DNA of 64,000 nucleotides. Source: Dioscorea cayenensis subsp. rotundata. Lineage: Eukaryota > Streptophyta > Magnoliopsida > Dioscoreales > Dioscoreaceae. Below, one piece after another: positions 33,123-47,091 of this stretch. The notes under the pieces were generated by a model. It worked only from the letters and a program-made list of their open reading frames with translations. It was not told where the DNA came from and searched no databases. Every line of letters begins with the position of its first letter. Within the stretch, counting starts at the first letter, position 1. Made by a program: the position numbers and the translations under genes. The DNA is taken from NCBI RefSeq assembly GCF_009730915.1, contig NC_052474.1, forward strand, positions 5,739,501 through 5,803,500. The letters run 5' to 3'.

Positions 33123-35234
33123 AATATATATATATATATTATTCAGTTAACTTATTGATAAAAAAAAATGCTCAAGTCTAATATCACATGCATCTTTATA
33201 ATTATTGTTATTATTATTACTATTATCATAGTTTAGAGGGGTGCATCATCTCAAATCTAAACAAAATAGAGTAATATTGATTATTTGATAAACAAAACAT
33301 TTTTGTTTCTTATTAAGCAAATGCGAACAGTAGTAGTGACTTGTTTTCTTGGGTTACTGGGTTTTTGTTTGAGGTACAATTATAAATGAAATTAAACATT
33401 AAATTAAGACTTACAAAATCAGTAGTGATTATTTTATTTATTATTTGTAAACATAAGCATTAGTTCGATAGAATGGTAGTACAAATATTTTATTTATTTT
33501 TATTAAAAAACATATATTAATTGTGTATGAAACCACAATTGCTTCATACAAAAGCAAATCTAAATATTAAACTTTTGTATTAAATATATGATAGTTAATA
33601 GTTGATAGATAATGATATTGAATAAACAACTTGAGAAGAAGAGTGTTTTATTCTCTAAACTATTTAAAAAATCGAAGTTGAATTGAATGGGTTATCCATA
33701 TTTTTTTTTTAAAAAGTGTGCTTTTAAAAGAATAACAATAAAAATTCTATCAATTCAAAAATAATCTAATGCAAATTAATATACTTTAATTTAGTCATTA
33801 ATATTAAAGTGAGCCAATACTTAAACCAACTCATTTGGCTCCTAATCAAGAACTTTAATCCCTTTTTATTATAGTAATTAATGGGTTATTGTTGTGGTTC
33901 AAATGAGAGCACTAAAGTCTAGTTTGTAATAAGCCTACATTGAGAATAGTACTATAGTTATTAGTTAGTGACTAATTTTCTCAACTAAAATTGTAGAACT
34001 TAGAGCATGTCATTGTCATTGACCAGATTTCATGGAGATAAGAACACAAACGCTGTCGAACATGTCACTCTGGTAGTTGCGTGGTGTGTTGTTCTTCCCC
34101 TCCATTAATTGATGCATTAAATATATAAATAAATAAATCTAATCGGCTTTTGACAACGTTGGGCCAGTTACATGCTAATCTAACACTTCTGGGATGTGCG
34201 TAGATTAAAAATCTATAGTGTCTCCAAAAAATACATCCTGTATGTATTTATGTATACATATACATACTTAAGAATTTTAGATTTTTAGATTTTATTATTT
34301 AATAGTTATCATAGAGATGGATGTTAACGTTTTTATGTTATTTTATCCGTCCATAAAAACATAAGTTGAAAAGACCCAAAATTAAATATAATAAAATTAA
34401 TAAGGTCGTATATACATATGTTTTATCCTGTATTTTTTTTTTTTTTGCCCATTGTAAGTAAATCACATGAATTAAGAGAATTGGTTAAAGTTAATTATAA
34501 AAATTACATTAACTTGCCAATATTACACTTATTTAAAATATGTTTTAAAAAAAATGTGTAGTTGAATACTCCCTTTGTTCTTTTCATTTGTCCAATTTCA
34601 AAGGTTTTCTTTCGTTTTTTTACTTATCTATCTTAAAAAATTATGAAGCATTAAATATTCTTTTTACAAATTTATCCTTTACAAATTTATCCTTATATTT
34701 AATGCACTTCTCGAATAAATTATATTCAACTATATATTTTATTAAATCATATTATAAATAAAAATTATCTTGGAAAATTAATATAATTTTTTATAAATTT
34801 TAGATTACTAACTAACTTTAACCAAATTTCTTAATCTATACGAATTGGTTAAAATGAACAAGTAAAAAAGATGGGAGGGAGTATAATTTATTAGAGGTTG
34901 TAGATTAAATTTTAAAAAAATAATATTTAATTTTTCACAAATTTTCTAAACATACAAGTAAAAAAGACCAAAGAAAATATCTAAAATAGTAAAATGAGAT
35001 TAGTAAAAAAGGATGTTAAAAAATCGAATCAAAAAAATTATATAGAAAAATCAACATTTCTCTTTTATAAAGTTCAGCCAAGCCCAACTCCAAGGCCCAT
35101 AAATGAGTCCAAAATTAATCACGGATCCGGATCCGGATCCGCTACACATTGAACCCGAACCCGAATCCGAATCCGAATCCACTATCACCTTATCCTAGCG
35201 CGGGACGGTTCCCGCGGCGATACCTCAATCCACG

Positions 35235-38200
35235 ATGCTCGCTATTCCGGCGCCTCCACGAGCACCACCAGCCGCCGGCACCGGCGCTTCCATCACGGCC
35301 TCTTCTTCTTCTCCTTCCCCATTCTTCGCCTTCATACCTAGAATCCGAGTGAGGAGCAGGAATTGCGAGCATATCCGTGCTGCCTTGAAGGAGTCCCTCG
35401 CCTCCTCTTCTCCGAATGCCATTAACCCTGCCGCAAAGTCTTCAGCGAGACGAGCTGCGGTTGCCGAAGTGAAAGAGTCCACTGACTTGGATTCGGCTCT
35501 CTTGAGGTTTCTCCTCTTGATTCCATTTGATTCTTGTTCTAGCATTTGAATTCTAGGGTTTTGGTTGGAATTTGATGTAGGTATTGGAATATTAAAATGA
35601 TAGATGAGCGGAATTTAATGAGGGAACATGGGAGAGATTGAGGGTTTATCTACTATTGGCCTTTTTTTTTGTTTGATGTTTACCTCCCACTGTTTCTTAG
35701 GCACTATTATTGCTCATTTTGAATTTCTAGGGTTTTGGTTGGAATTTGATGTAAATATTGGAAAAATACTGTTTATTAATGATAGATGAGAGGAATTTAA
35801 TGAGGAAACAAGGGAGACATTGAGGGTTTATCTACCATTTCTTTTTTTTGTTGGATGTCTACCTCCCATTGTTTCTTAGGCACTATTATTACTCAAAGCC
35901 TTGGCTTTTCTAATTTATTTATTTATTATTTATTATTTTCTTTCTATATGCTATGTATGGTTTGTTCAAATTTTGGGTGTTCCGTCAGGAAGGTGGTCTG
36001 AAGTTGGTTGAAAGTCCCATTTCCGTACAACAAGGGCAGTGATTTGGGGAAGTGAAACTGATGTCTTACTTTCGGTGTTTATTTTGGTGGAACTGACATG
36101 TGCCTGTAGTGGCCTGTCAATGTGATACCCACTTCCCCTGCTTCAGTTATTTTATACTGACATGGCTATAGCATAAGTTTAGGCAAGCAGGCACTTCCCC
36201 CAATTTATGACAAAAGGACACTTGAAGGAGGGGAAGTTAAGCCACTTGATCAAGCAAGTATCTTATATAGGATTACCTTGGAAAATCAGGCGAGATAAAT
36301 AAAAAAAAAGGTAGCTAATAAAAGAAAAGAACTGCAATCTTGAAACTACTGTTGTGCACATCAGAATTGTTCGTTGTGTAGGACACTAAGAACTTCTTTC
36401 ACCCTATATTTTCCAATGCTGTAGAACGACTATCACTCTAATTTATAGCAATTTTTTTTTACCCTACCACTTTATCAGCTATGAAGATCACTAATTTGAT
36501 ATGAATGCTGATAATGTGATATAATTTTGCTATCTCAATACAGAGTAGGGGGAATACTGCAAGCGCATGACTTAAATGTAATTCTACGCCATTTTGGGGA
36601 GTCAAAAAGATGGAATGAAGTTTCTCAGGTTGGACAAGTAGAAGAACTTTTTTTTTCCTTTTCAACTTGTCTATGTGCATGGTAGTGCAATATTTATGCT
36701 TGTATCTCTTGCTTGGAATAGATGTAAGTGAATGGCCTCAAATTTTAGTTACAATGGATTATCTAATTGCAATTACTTGCTTGGTTTGGAAAAATCTTGT
36801 GGACTTGATATGTCCTTTTCCTCCAATGATTTGTAATGAATTTGCATATGTAGTTTGTCTCACCTTTCTTTAAATATCCATGGTGCACAAGCTTGATTTT
36901 TGTCACTCACCTTAAATGTCGAATTCTACTTTTGAGGCATCAGAGTTCGAATTTTGAAGTAAATATTGACATATCATATTTTGTTATTACAATATTAAGA
37001 TTTAGGAAGACCAAAATGGCCTTGCATATTGCATTTACATTATTTTGTATTCCATTTAAATCTTTAATCTAAGATACCATCTGTTTAGCTCTCATAGTTT
37101 CACACTATACTTCCTTTATATACCTTTTTGAGGTTTGTGCACAATTACTAATATTCTGCATTGCTTAAGTTAGCAAATATAGATATAAATATTTAATTCC
37201 GGGTCACTCATCCTATCAGTGTAAGCTGTTAGCTTGAATTGTGCATTTGGGCCAGTGCAATGAATGGTTGGTTTGCCTGTAACATATATTATGTTAGTTG
37301 CGATTGAAAGGCTCTTTTGAAAATCATATTTATGTGTGTTTAGCACACCTAATCTTTTGATTTTGAGATTTCTTTTTTCTAATGTAGGTAGAGGTCAATT
37401 TATTCTGCATCATTTGATGGGTTAGTGGTTCTCTTTAATGCAATTTGTAAGAAGACACAATTTGCGTGACACATTTATGTATAGCAGGCAATGGATATGT
37501 TCAACTGGTTGGATTATATATTGTTATATTTAATAGTGATGGTTACTTCTTGCCTGTGTTGTTTTTTCAGATTTTTGATTGGATGCAGAGATGTGAGAAG
37601 CTCAATTTTGCTTCTTACAGCAGTTTTTTCAAATATATGGGTATAAGTGGCAACCTGATGAAAGGTCTACAAGTTTATGACAGTATATCGGATAAGTCGA
37701 CAAAGATGAATGTGTCCGTTTGTAATTCTGTTCTTGGTTGTTTGGTTAGGAATGCAAAGTTTGAGAAAAGCATGGAATTGTTTGATCAGATGAAGGATGA
37801 TGGTCTCCAACCAGATTTAGTCACTTACAGTACTGTATGTGATATTGACTTTCTTTACATCCTAACCTTATTATATTGTAAAATTTGGACTTCTGTATGG
37901 TTTCTCTTGTTCATCTGGTAGATGAGAATATTTATCCAGCCCTAAATTTTTAACTAATGCCTTTTTCTGTTTATTCTAGCTTTTAGCAGGGTGTGCCAAA
38001 ATAAAATATGGTTACATAAAAGCAATGCATTTAGTCCAGGAACTTGAAAATAATGGGTTACACAAGGACAGTGTAATCTATGGCACACTGATATCAATTT
38101 GTGCTTCGAATAATTTGTCTGAAGAAGCAGAGGCATTTTTCCAGCAGATGTTGGATGAAGGTTGCTGTCCTAACATATTCCACTATAGCTCTTTGCTGAA

Positions 38201-41200
38201 TGCATATTCACTGGATGGGAATTATACAAAGGCTGAAAAGCTAGTAGAAAGCATGAATTCTTCAGGTGTGGCTCCAAATAAGGTGAGCTTCATTTCTACT
38301 TACATATGTCGTTTCCTTTACGGAGTAATATATATTGTGGCTTGTACTCTTTTTCTCTTTCTAACAAAATGCTTCCCCTTAGAATATGCAGTCACTAAAG
38401 GCGCACACACACACAAGTTTCTTTGTCAATTTGGTTTCAATTATGCAGGCTTTCTATTAGACATATATGTTTTTTTCTAACAAACTATAACTTTTGCTTT
38501 GGCAGGTGATTCTTACTACTTTATTGAAGGTGTATGCCAAAGGGGGGCTTTTTGAAAAAGGAAGGAAACTCCTAACTGAGTTGGAAGATTTGGGGTTTGC
38601 TAAAGATGAGGTAAAGTAAAATTTGAATTTTAATACAAACCATATAAATTGTAGCTTTCACTTTATTGTGGCTTTTCCCAACAAAATCCACCCAACTTCT
38701 TATTGTTATGATTAACCTGCAAAGTTTCCGACATTTCACAAAGAATCAGGTTTTCTGCTTTTGATGACACTTTCTTAATTGAATAACTAGAAAATGGATT
38801 TGTGTCAAACCCCATATTAGGGTGGTGAGGAGGAGCTTGGGCATGAGCATTAGTATGATTAGTTCTTTGTTGCACAGTGACCTATAGTTCATTTATATTT
38901 CATTGTGTTTAGATTTCCACTTGTGCAATACACATCTGTTTATGTGCATTTAGATCTGATTGGGATTCAAATTGGCATAAATAAGATCATGAATTTGTAC
39001 TGACATTAGAAAACTGGTTCATCACCACGCCTTCACCTTCTGGGGCCAAAGTTTGCACTATATGGGGCTGTTATATATTCCTCAGTCGTACATAAATTTT
39101 CAATCGTTATCATCCACATCTTTATTTTATTGGAATTGGTCCTGCCATCTGTCATTTTAGCCTTTGGGATTTTGCTTTTTGATTCATTTTTACACATGCT
39201 AACTTCACTTGCTCCTATGAACCTTTTATCAATGGAATTTGGCCATACCTAGAAGCATTCTTTCAAAGCATGTTGTATTACTTTTCTCCCTTTGTGAACT
39301 TATTTATGTTCGTCTATAGATGCCATACTGTGTCTTGATGGACAATCTTGCCAAGTCGGGAGATGTACAGGCAGCAAAGGCAATATTTTCTGAAATGAGG
39401 GGAAAAGGCGTAAAAATTGGTAAGTTCTTCAAGACTGAAGAAAAACAGACCAAACTTTTTTTGGCTCACACCTGATGTATCATCTACCACTAGCAATCTA
39501 ATAACTTTCTGTAGAGTCTCTACAACATTATTTTCCATTATTTTACTTTATTTTATTTTAATATTCTTTGAATTCTGTCGTCAATGACACCTCTTTGACA
39601 GCCTGTGGGATGGATTATGCAATGCACATGAGTATTTGTGCATGTTGAGCATTTGCAAGAATGATCACTTTTGGTGATCTATCAATCAAATTCGCCATTA
39701 AAAAAAAATTTATATTTATAGACAATGGCAGATTATGAATTAAATCTATATCACTGTTGTGCTTGAGCTTCATGTATTTGCTTATTGCTTACAGGTGAAT
39801 ATCTGAGGTAAGAGTGTATGTAAGATAAATATACATCATTTTACTTGAATTTATAATAATTAGAAATCTTTTAAATATGTTATCATGTTTGCTTCTCTAC
39901 ACTGCAGATGGACACTCCTATAATTAATCCCTTTGACTGTTATGCTCTAGCATTAAGATATTCAGGCATGTGTTTTACCTGAGTAATCCCTTTGACTGTT
40001 ATGCTCTAGCATTAATATATTCAGGCATGGGTTTTACCTGGACTTATAATTAGTAAATAGCTGTCTAAATATTATAATTTCTTTCTCATTTCTGCAGATG
40101 GATACTCTTACAGCATCATGATTTCTGCTCTTTGTCGAAGTGGACAACTGAAAGAAGCAAAGCAACTAGCCAAGGATTTTGAGGCCAGTTATGCCAAATA
40201 TGACTTAGTTATGCTAAATACACTACTTAGAGCGTACTGCAATGCAGGTGATATGGAAAATGTAATGCAAATGATGAGGAAAATGGATGAGCTGTCAATA
40301 TCTCCTGATTGGAATACATTTCATATCTTGATTAAGTATTTCTGTAAAGAGAAACTGTATCACCTTGCCTACCGAACAATTGAAGACATGAACAAGAGGG
40401 GCCATCAACTTGATGAGGTAATCTGTCATCAATATTACATCTGCAGCATGCTATACCAAACCTACTTTCTGCCATTATGGTTTTGTTCCCTTATTGTTAA
40501 TTGTCCTGTGGCACATTCCTCGATCTGTGAATGAGAAGTTGCATAGACCTATACACAAACAAAGCTGCTTCTTGTTTTTGAGGGGCAAATATTTTATCTG
40601 ACTTTTGTTTGATCATCGGATATGGAAGTAATTTTGCAATTTTTCCTGACCTTAACAAGTATTGAAGTGACATTTTTATTACTTGGAACCTTATCACAGA
40701 CTCTTAGGTTATCTTTATATGAGTAGATATTACATGCATCTTTGTGTTTATTTCGTTTAAATGTGCACTTCTTGTGGAATTGAGGTTAGGATTTCATTTA
40801 TGAATTAAATTGTGGACACTATTTCTCTTACAATGAATCAGTTGCATGTTTAAGTGAGACTTTTTCTTTTTTCAGGAACTTTGTTCTGTGCTAATTGTAC
40901 AATTAGGACAAGGTGGATTTCCCTCAGAAGCATTTTCTGTCTATAATTTCCTGAAGTATAGTAAAAGGAATATGCGCAAGATCCTTCATGAGCAGATGCT
41001 AGATATCTTAGTTGCAGCGGGGCTTCTTAAAGATGCATATGTTATAATGAAGGTATATTGTAAATTTTCCATTTGAAACTATTTTATTTAACTTAAAACC
41101 ACAATTGGTGTGATAGGATAATGCGGAGTCTATATCCAATCACTTGTTGGAGAAATTTGCAATTACATTCATGAAGTCAGGCAACATAAACTTGATAAAT

Positions 41201-41976
41201 GATGTTCTGAAGGCATTTCACCGTGCTGGCCACAGGATTAATCAGGTATACGATCTGATTCCCTGACCTCTTCAGAACTTCTTCATAGGTTTCATTTCTA
41301 TATTAGCAGCATATTTTTGGTAGCTTCAAATTTTCTCTGTGAACAAGATGCTTACATGCCATTAACTCATTGTTCTGTGGTTCTATTAAATTGAGGTGCT
41401 GTAATTGGCTGTAATAAAACTACTCTGAAGGTTCTTATGCGTTTAGAACTTAAAGTGGGCATGAGTGCCCTGATGGGTTTTTTTTTTGGGTGCACTTAGT
41501 ATCTTTTTATGACTCTTCTTGCTTTAATATCTCGCGTGAAGTGTCTTGGATAACTGTCTTGGCACGAGTGTTGCGTAACTATTTTGGTGTTTTTTGCCTT
41601 CATTTGAAGATCTTTATTCTCTTTTACCCGTGTTCTTGTAGTTCTTATGATAAATACTTCTTTTGATTCTTTAGATTTAGTAGATTTTCATCTAATTTAA
41701 CACAGAAAAACATTAGGATTTGACATTTCTTTATGCGAGTTTTAGGAGGTGTTTCGTCGTGCTATCACACGGTATATTGGCAAACCGGAAAAGAAGGAGC
41801 TTCTTTTGCAATTATTACAATGGATGTCAGGACAAGGTTATGTTGTAGACTCATTATCGAGGAACTTGCTTCTTAAAAACTCAGGTCTGTTTGGGCCAAA
41901 GCAGCTCATAGCTGAAATCTTATCTAAACAACAAATGATGTTGAGAAAGTCCAGCAGTTCAGAAGTGAAGAAATAG
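35235..41976 (+). CDS. P-class pentatricopeptide repeat protein, chloroplast-targeted
   Basis: An organellar RNA-binding protein built of helix-turn-helix PPR units of about 35 residues. Exons: 35235-35506, 36544-36628, 37571-37834, 37980-38282, 38506-38610, 39320-39419, 40098-40417, 40876-41052, 41117-41245 and 41746-41976. All phases close, giving 661 aa. The first ~60 residues are rich in Ser, Ala, Pro and Arg with few acidic residues, as in a chloroplast transit peptide. Repeat signatures include CNSVLGCLVRNAKFEKSMEL, VIYGTLISICASNNLSEEAE, FHYSSLLNAYSLDGNYTKAE and SIMISALCRSGQLKEAKQLA. There is no E, DYW, SMR or other C-terminal domain. Many introns are unusual for PPR genes, most of which lack introns, and point to one of the old intron-rich subgroup. 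From memory it resembles the Arabidopsis At1g10910-type protein; that is a recollection and was not checked. Confidence 0.9.
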
Positions 41977-44139
41977 CTCCTGAATGGTAAGTAGTATATT
42001 CAAGTTTCAGGGATCATATAACTCAGATCATGGTTAAGCTTTGCATTTAAATAAAAGTATACATTTCTTTCTTTCACTTATAGTCGGAATAAATTCAACT
42101 TTCACAAATTCATGTTTGACCAACATACTCAATAATAGAGTAGTGAAGATGCTTATATTCTTCAAACCAAATTTCTCTACAATATGCTCATCCCACTTGA
42201 GCATATGCGGACATAACAGAACAAGTGTCAATAGGTACCATAGATATCTGAAATGATCCAAGAGGTAGTTCTTTGTTTTGTCACGACATAATGCACTGTA
42301 CATAGCTTGGAAGGCCAGGAATCATTCTTCGCAAACTGCACTTCAGGATTTTTCTGTTAGTGCCTGGGTGAAAGCTTCAATTCAGAGAGAAAAGAAAAGA
42401 CAAAAAAAGGAATTATCATCCCTAACAATGTTGAAACTGGGACATCTATTTTCTATTTGACTGATTTATGGATCCACATGTTATGTTGGGAAAGCAGGTT
42501 CTGTCTTTTTTGTAAAGAGAGCAGTTTCAAGTAGATGATCATGCATTTGTCTATTGCCTCATTTTGAAATTTTATTACTCTTAAATTTCTGCAGTTCAAC
42601 TGACCAGTGTTTTGCAAAGTGACTAAGTCCAAAAGCCTTTGCAGGTTTATTTGGCATGCTGATGACAACCTGTTCCTGCCTATACATATGTTGCCTCGCC
42701 TGTGAATTGTATGTTTACTGGTCCATGACTAATATAGTAAACAGAGAGACATTATTTCCTCAATGATTCTTTAAGCTTAAAGGTTTGCGGGTGTTGATGG
42801 TGCTAACTGAAATGTGAAGTTGGATTTTTTGCTTGTATTAACAAAGCACCTATCTCTTTTGTAATACACCAGTATTTTGATAGCTTAACCTTTTTATTTT
42901 TTGGGAAATGCAGGAAAAGTTGCACAACCTTACAACTCGGTTAATACTCATACTGTAACAATGAAGGATGGAATCTAATGTTCTTAAATGTTTGTTCTTT
43001 CTTGAGAGAGTAATAAGAAATCAGAATCTATATCTGATTAGATGTCAGTGCAGCAAAAGTTCAGCTGTCCAGAAACTGTAGTGGAATATAACTTTTTTAT
43101 GTTTATTCTGATCTGACAGTCATATTTAGATTCTGCACAAAATGCATGAGTTGTTTGAAGGTTATCTATAGTGTGCTTGAGAGAGTATTAAGAAATCAGA
43201 ATCTATATCTGATTAGATGTCAGTGCAGCAAAAGTTCAGCTGTCCAGAAACTGTAGTGGAATATAACTTTTTTATGTTTATTCTGAGTCATATTTAGATT
43301 CTGCACAAAATGCATGAGTTGTTTGAAGGTTATCTATAGTGTGATAGCTGGCTGTTGCTGCAGATTGGTTTATATTGAACAACATGGCTGTCTAGAAATG
43401 GGAGGAGAAATGGAGAATATATGCTTAGAATCTCTACATGTAAAATGATTTCATTCATTGCATAAGCCGTTCAAAGTGCTTGCAAAAAGCTCTACTTGTA
43501 AGTCCTTTCTTTTTTAATCTGCTATGGTTTACTGATTCCACAGCCCAGCTAGCCTTATGTGCTCCTGCTTTTCAATGTTGGAGGACTATCTACATAGGAG
43601 ATGCGGAGGAACAGAACAATAGCATTCGTATTTATTCCCACTGCACTATATATGCCTCCAGAATGCCTTTACAGACTCTAAAGCTGCAACTGAATTTGTT
43701 GCTGTTCTTTGGATTTTCGAAGTGATCATCTTCATGCAAATGGTAATCTACTAAATCTTCCTTTGTTTCAATGTCTTGCTAGTTTTGTTTTATGTGATTT
43801 TTGTTCTTTCTTAGTTGCTCTCTAGGATGTGATTTTAGTTTCTGTTTCGCAACTGTCCGTCCTTTTATTTTATGTATTGTGTGGTTCTAGCATAATTTTA
43901 AGTTACTGTTATTACTTTTGCCTTGCTTGTCTCCAAATAAGAGAAATTTGGATTGGTTTAATATATTCTTTATTAACAAAGGCATCTCCTTATGCTTGAA
44001 TTTCTCGTTCCCGTGGCTGTTACAATCATCATCTTATTCTTATTGCTGCCGCTGTTGCTGCTTCTGATGTTGTGTGGTGTTATACTTAATATGAGTTTGA
44101 TTTCAGGAGAGTGAGAAGAAAGATAAGGGTGCAAAGAAG
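41977..44139. other. Intergenic DNA between PPR and lectin genes
   Basis: 3' UTR and spacer, with a tandem duplication at 43001-43342. A possible tiny first exon of the lectin gene (ATGCAAATG followed by GTAATC, at 43733-43741) could splice to an acceptor TTTCAG at about 44106 and add a short N-terminal extension. Otherwise nothing was recognised. Confidence 0.45.
43001..43342. repeat. Tandem duplication, period about 175 bp
   Basis: CTTGAGAGAGTAATAAGAAATC starts at 43001, and the near-identical unit restarts at 43176. The second copy lacks about 8 bp (TCTGACAG) and has few other changes, so the duplication is recent. Confidence 0.95.
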
Positions 44140-44889
44140 ATGAAAACCATAAAAGTAGGAATATGGGGAGGGCATGGAGGCAGAGCTTGGGACGATGGTA
44201 GTTACAATGGCATCCGAGAGATTACACTCAAATATGATCGATGTATTGACTCTATCGAAGTGCTGTACTATGACAAAGCTGGCAAACCTGTCAACTCCTC
44301 CCAAAAGCACGGCGGCACTGGTGGCAACTAGACTTCCCAAGTGTGTTCCCTACTCATTGTTTGTGTTATTATTTATTTTCTTGATATTGAATTGAAACTC
44401 ACCAAAAACAGGATTGACATGAATTAGATTCAAGTTTCAAAGCTCACTTGAGAAACTGCTTTTATTCTATTAGGTTAAGCTTCCATGTTTGCTAATATCA
44501 GAACTAGTTCACCATTTTAGAATGAGTCAAGCCCATGTAACGCTAATGGTAAAATTCTATACTTCAATCTGCAGATCAAACTGGATTATCCAGATGAGTT
44601 CTTGATCAGTATAAGTGGCTACTACGCACTGGTTGTTTATGGTGGTTCTCCGGTCATCCGCTCACTTACTCTGAAGAGCAATAGGAGAAGCTTCGGACCG
44701 TTTGGGATTGAAGAAGGGACGCCATTCACACTGTTGATGGATGAAGGTTTGATTGTTGGTTTTTATGGAAGAAGTGGGTGGTATCTTGATGCTCTTGGGT
44801 TCTATCTCGGCCATGTTCTCAAAACTACCAGTCTCTGCCAATCAGTGCAACAAAAGCTCCAGAAGTTGGGCAAACAATTCGGCTTCTGA
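44140..44889 (+). pseudogene. Mannose-type jacalin-related lectin gene with an in-frame stop
   Basis: A single-domain jacalin-related lectin that would bind mannose-type glycans. Exon A is 44140-44340 and exon B 44575-44889, with a GT-AG intron between them. The frame has the N-terminal loop WGGHGGRAWDDG and, in exon B, GGSPVIRSLTL, then the sugar-binding motif GRSGWYLDALGFYL. Joined in phase 0 the junction reads HGGTGGN-stop-TSQIKLDYPDEF, exactly the length expected for the family except for TAG at 44329-44331. As written the translation ends after 63 residues. Alternatives are a sequencing error, or a different donor (ACTG/GTGGC) with acceptor TTATCCAG, which restores the frame but deletes a conserved strand. 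Start ATG 44140 is the family-like choice; acceptor-like TTTCAG at about 44106 allows an upstream exon. Confidence 0.75.
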
Positions 44890-47047
44890 TGTAATCCAAC
44901 CCTCAACACTCCTACTGATACTAAGACCACCAAGTCTTTAGTTTAGAGCTTATTTTTCTCTATATAAATCTTTTATCTGTTTATCATCCACCTATATATA
45001 TTCATATATATGTTATGTTTGTGATGATGGTTTGTTGTATTGTTGTGATCATGTAATTGTTATTTGATCTCCTAAACCACCATTTGATTATTCTTTTTGT
45101 TCATCTGTGAGTTGAGATTAATTTTATTAAAAAAAAAAAAAAAACTGTATAACATTCATGGTCTTGTAATATGGTTGATTTGTTTCCAAGTCTGCAATTG
45201 ATGTGAACTTAATCAGCTGAAATGTCTACCTCCAAAGCATTGACTTATAAACAAGGGAAAGCCAACTTAATTTGGTATCCTTGGTTCAGTGATTGAAGAG
45301 CCGCAAGGAAGTCATGGGTTAGTTTGAGTTGTTGACAAGTCCACAGCATATTATGTTAATAAATTAATTTAGTTGTAAGCAAATAAATCATGTATTAGCC
45401 TTTATTTAATTACTTCCCTTCATCATGTCTCTTTCTTGACATTGTTAATGACGGCATGATTAGGTATTTCTCTGTAAGTCTAAAATTTATTTAATGACTT
45501 TTTCTATTACACCTTTTTTTCTTTTCTTTTCTTTTTTTTAATCTTTTGTTGAATGTTTTCGTTAAATGTATTTTCTTATACACAGTTTCATATGTGCTTT
45601 ATGTACGTTATAATGACAGTTCAAAATTTATCAAACATTTATATTAAACAAAGGGTGAATATAATGTTATCATGATTTAAAATTTGACTCGAATTTTTAG
45701 AAGCTTCAATGAGTTATGGACCTATAGCTTTAAGCCGTTTTTAGAGATAACATACGGTCTTGACAAAATTTGAATTTGAAAATAAATCACTATACGTAAC
45801 TCAATAATTGAATAATTTTGTTTATTTTATCAACAAAAATTGTTTATTTTCACAAATATTTTAGGTTGGTTTCAAAAATCTATTCAAATAAAAAAAATTG
45901 ACAATTTAAAATAAATATTTTTCAATATGTTTATGTGTGTATATCTATAATGAATCGTTTATACACGTGTGTATGTTTCAAATCTAGGGAAGTTGTTTTC
46001 TACTGTTGGAAAAAAATTCAACCATCTTCATCGAGTTTTTAAAATTTCTGTATTTATAAATAGTAACACAATGAATTTAAACCGACTAACAAAACAACAT
46101 ATTTGATTGATGGTGTAATATTTTTTTATACTTTTTATCTGGCTGCTACAATAAAATATACCTGTCTTTCACATTGCTCTTCTCTCTCATCCTTTTAAAA
46201 CTGTGGAATGTTTTATATACATTGATAGGACATGCTACAACGCTACAAAGAGCAAAAGATTTTAGATGAGTTCAATTATAGATATATGTGCACAAGTGGC
46301 ATGGTTGGCAGGATAAAGTAACTAGATTATGTTAATACTTTTTTCCTTGAATACCCGAAGTTAAAATTTATATTTGTTTTTAAACCCATTTAATGAATTT
46401 TTTTAAAAAATTTTATAAAAATATAAAATATATTTACCTTTTTTGCTTTATTCATTTTGTAAAACTTAAAAAAAATAATTATCAATCTATATTTTGATAA
46501 AATTTGGACCAATTACCCACCGTAAGCTAGCAATTTTCTCAAAATAATATTTACTTGGGACATTTTTTATATATATATATATTTTTTTGAAAAGGTGGAG
46601 AAATCAATTTTTTTTTTAATTTACTTGAGACATCTTGGTAATATTTTTTAGTTTTATAAATATCATCTTATTCTTGGCTTTGTTTTTATTTTAGAAAAAG
46701 GTGATTCAATCTCTTTATTCTTTATATTTTTATAAAAAATCACAAAAAGACAAAAAAAAAATCAAATTAATGTGATTTTGTTTTTTTTAATAATAAAGAA
46801 AAGCAATAGGAAATAAATAGTCAACAAATGTCAAATGGCAAATAAATTGTGATCATTGAGCCTCTTCCATTGGACCATCAGTTCGTCCATAGATAAATAG
46901 AATGTCACATCTCCAATAATGAAATATAACGCCACCATTCAATTCATACTTTTCTATTGGGAAATCAGACAAGCCACTTTTCAACTTGTGGTTGTTTTCT
47001 TTACTTTTTCCATTGCCATTTATTTTCCATTGGGTTATCATTGATTC

Positions 47048-47091
<44 letters not shown>

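Larger units (their letters stand above)
26977..35234. other. Gene-free AT-rich intergenic region
   Basis: About 8.2 kb without a credible gene. It holds diverse short repeats (listed separately), poly-T and poly-A tracts, and microsatellites. The stretch 28305-28910 (from GGGCTGAAGCCCCGAAATAC to GAGTCCTGGTTTTGTCACTG) resembles a non-coding transposon remnant, but no target duplication was found. The last part is the promoter and 5' UTR of the PPR gene, with three tandem GGATCC units at 35123-35140. Confidence 0.6.

Noticed and set aside
35149..35352. Asn-Pro repeat frame overlapping the PPR first exon
   Set aside because: It begins at a TTG, not an ATG, and is in a different frame from the transit peptide. 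It results from the CCGAAT/CCGAAC hexamers in the leader.
46853..47041. 62-codon minus-strand frame
   Set aside because: Isolated, without family likeness or splice context, in AT-rich repeat-like DNA.
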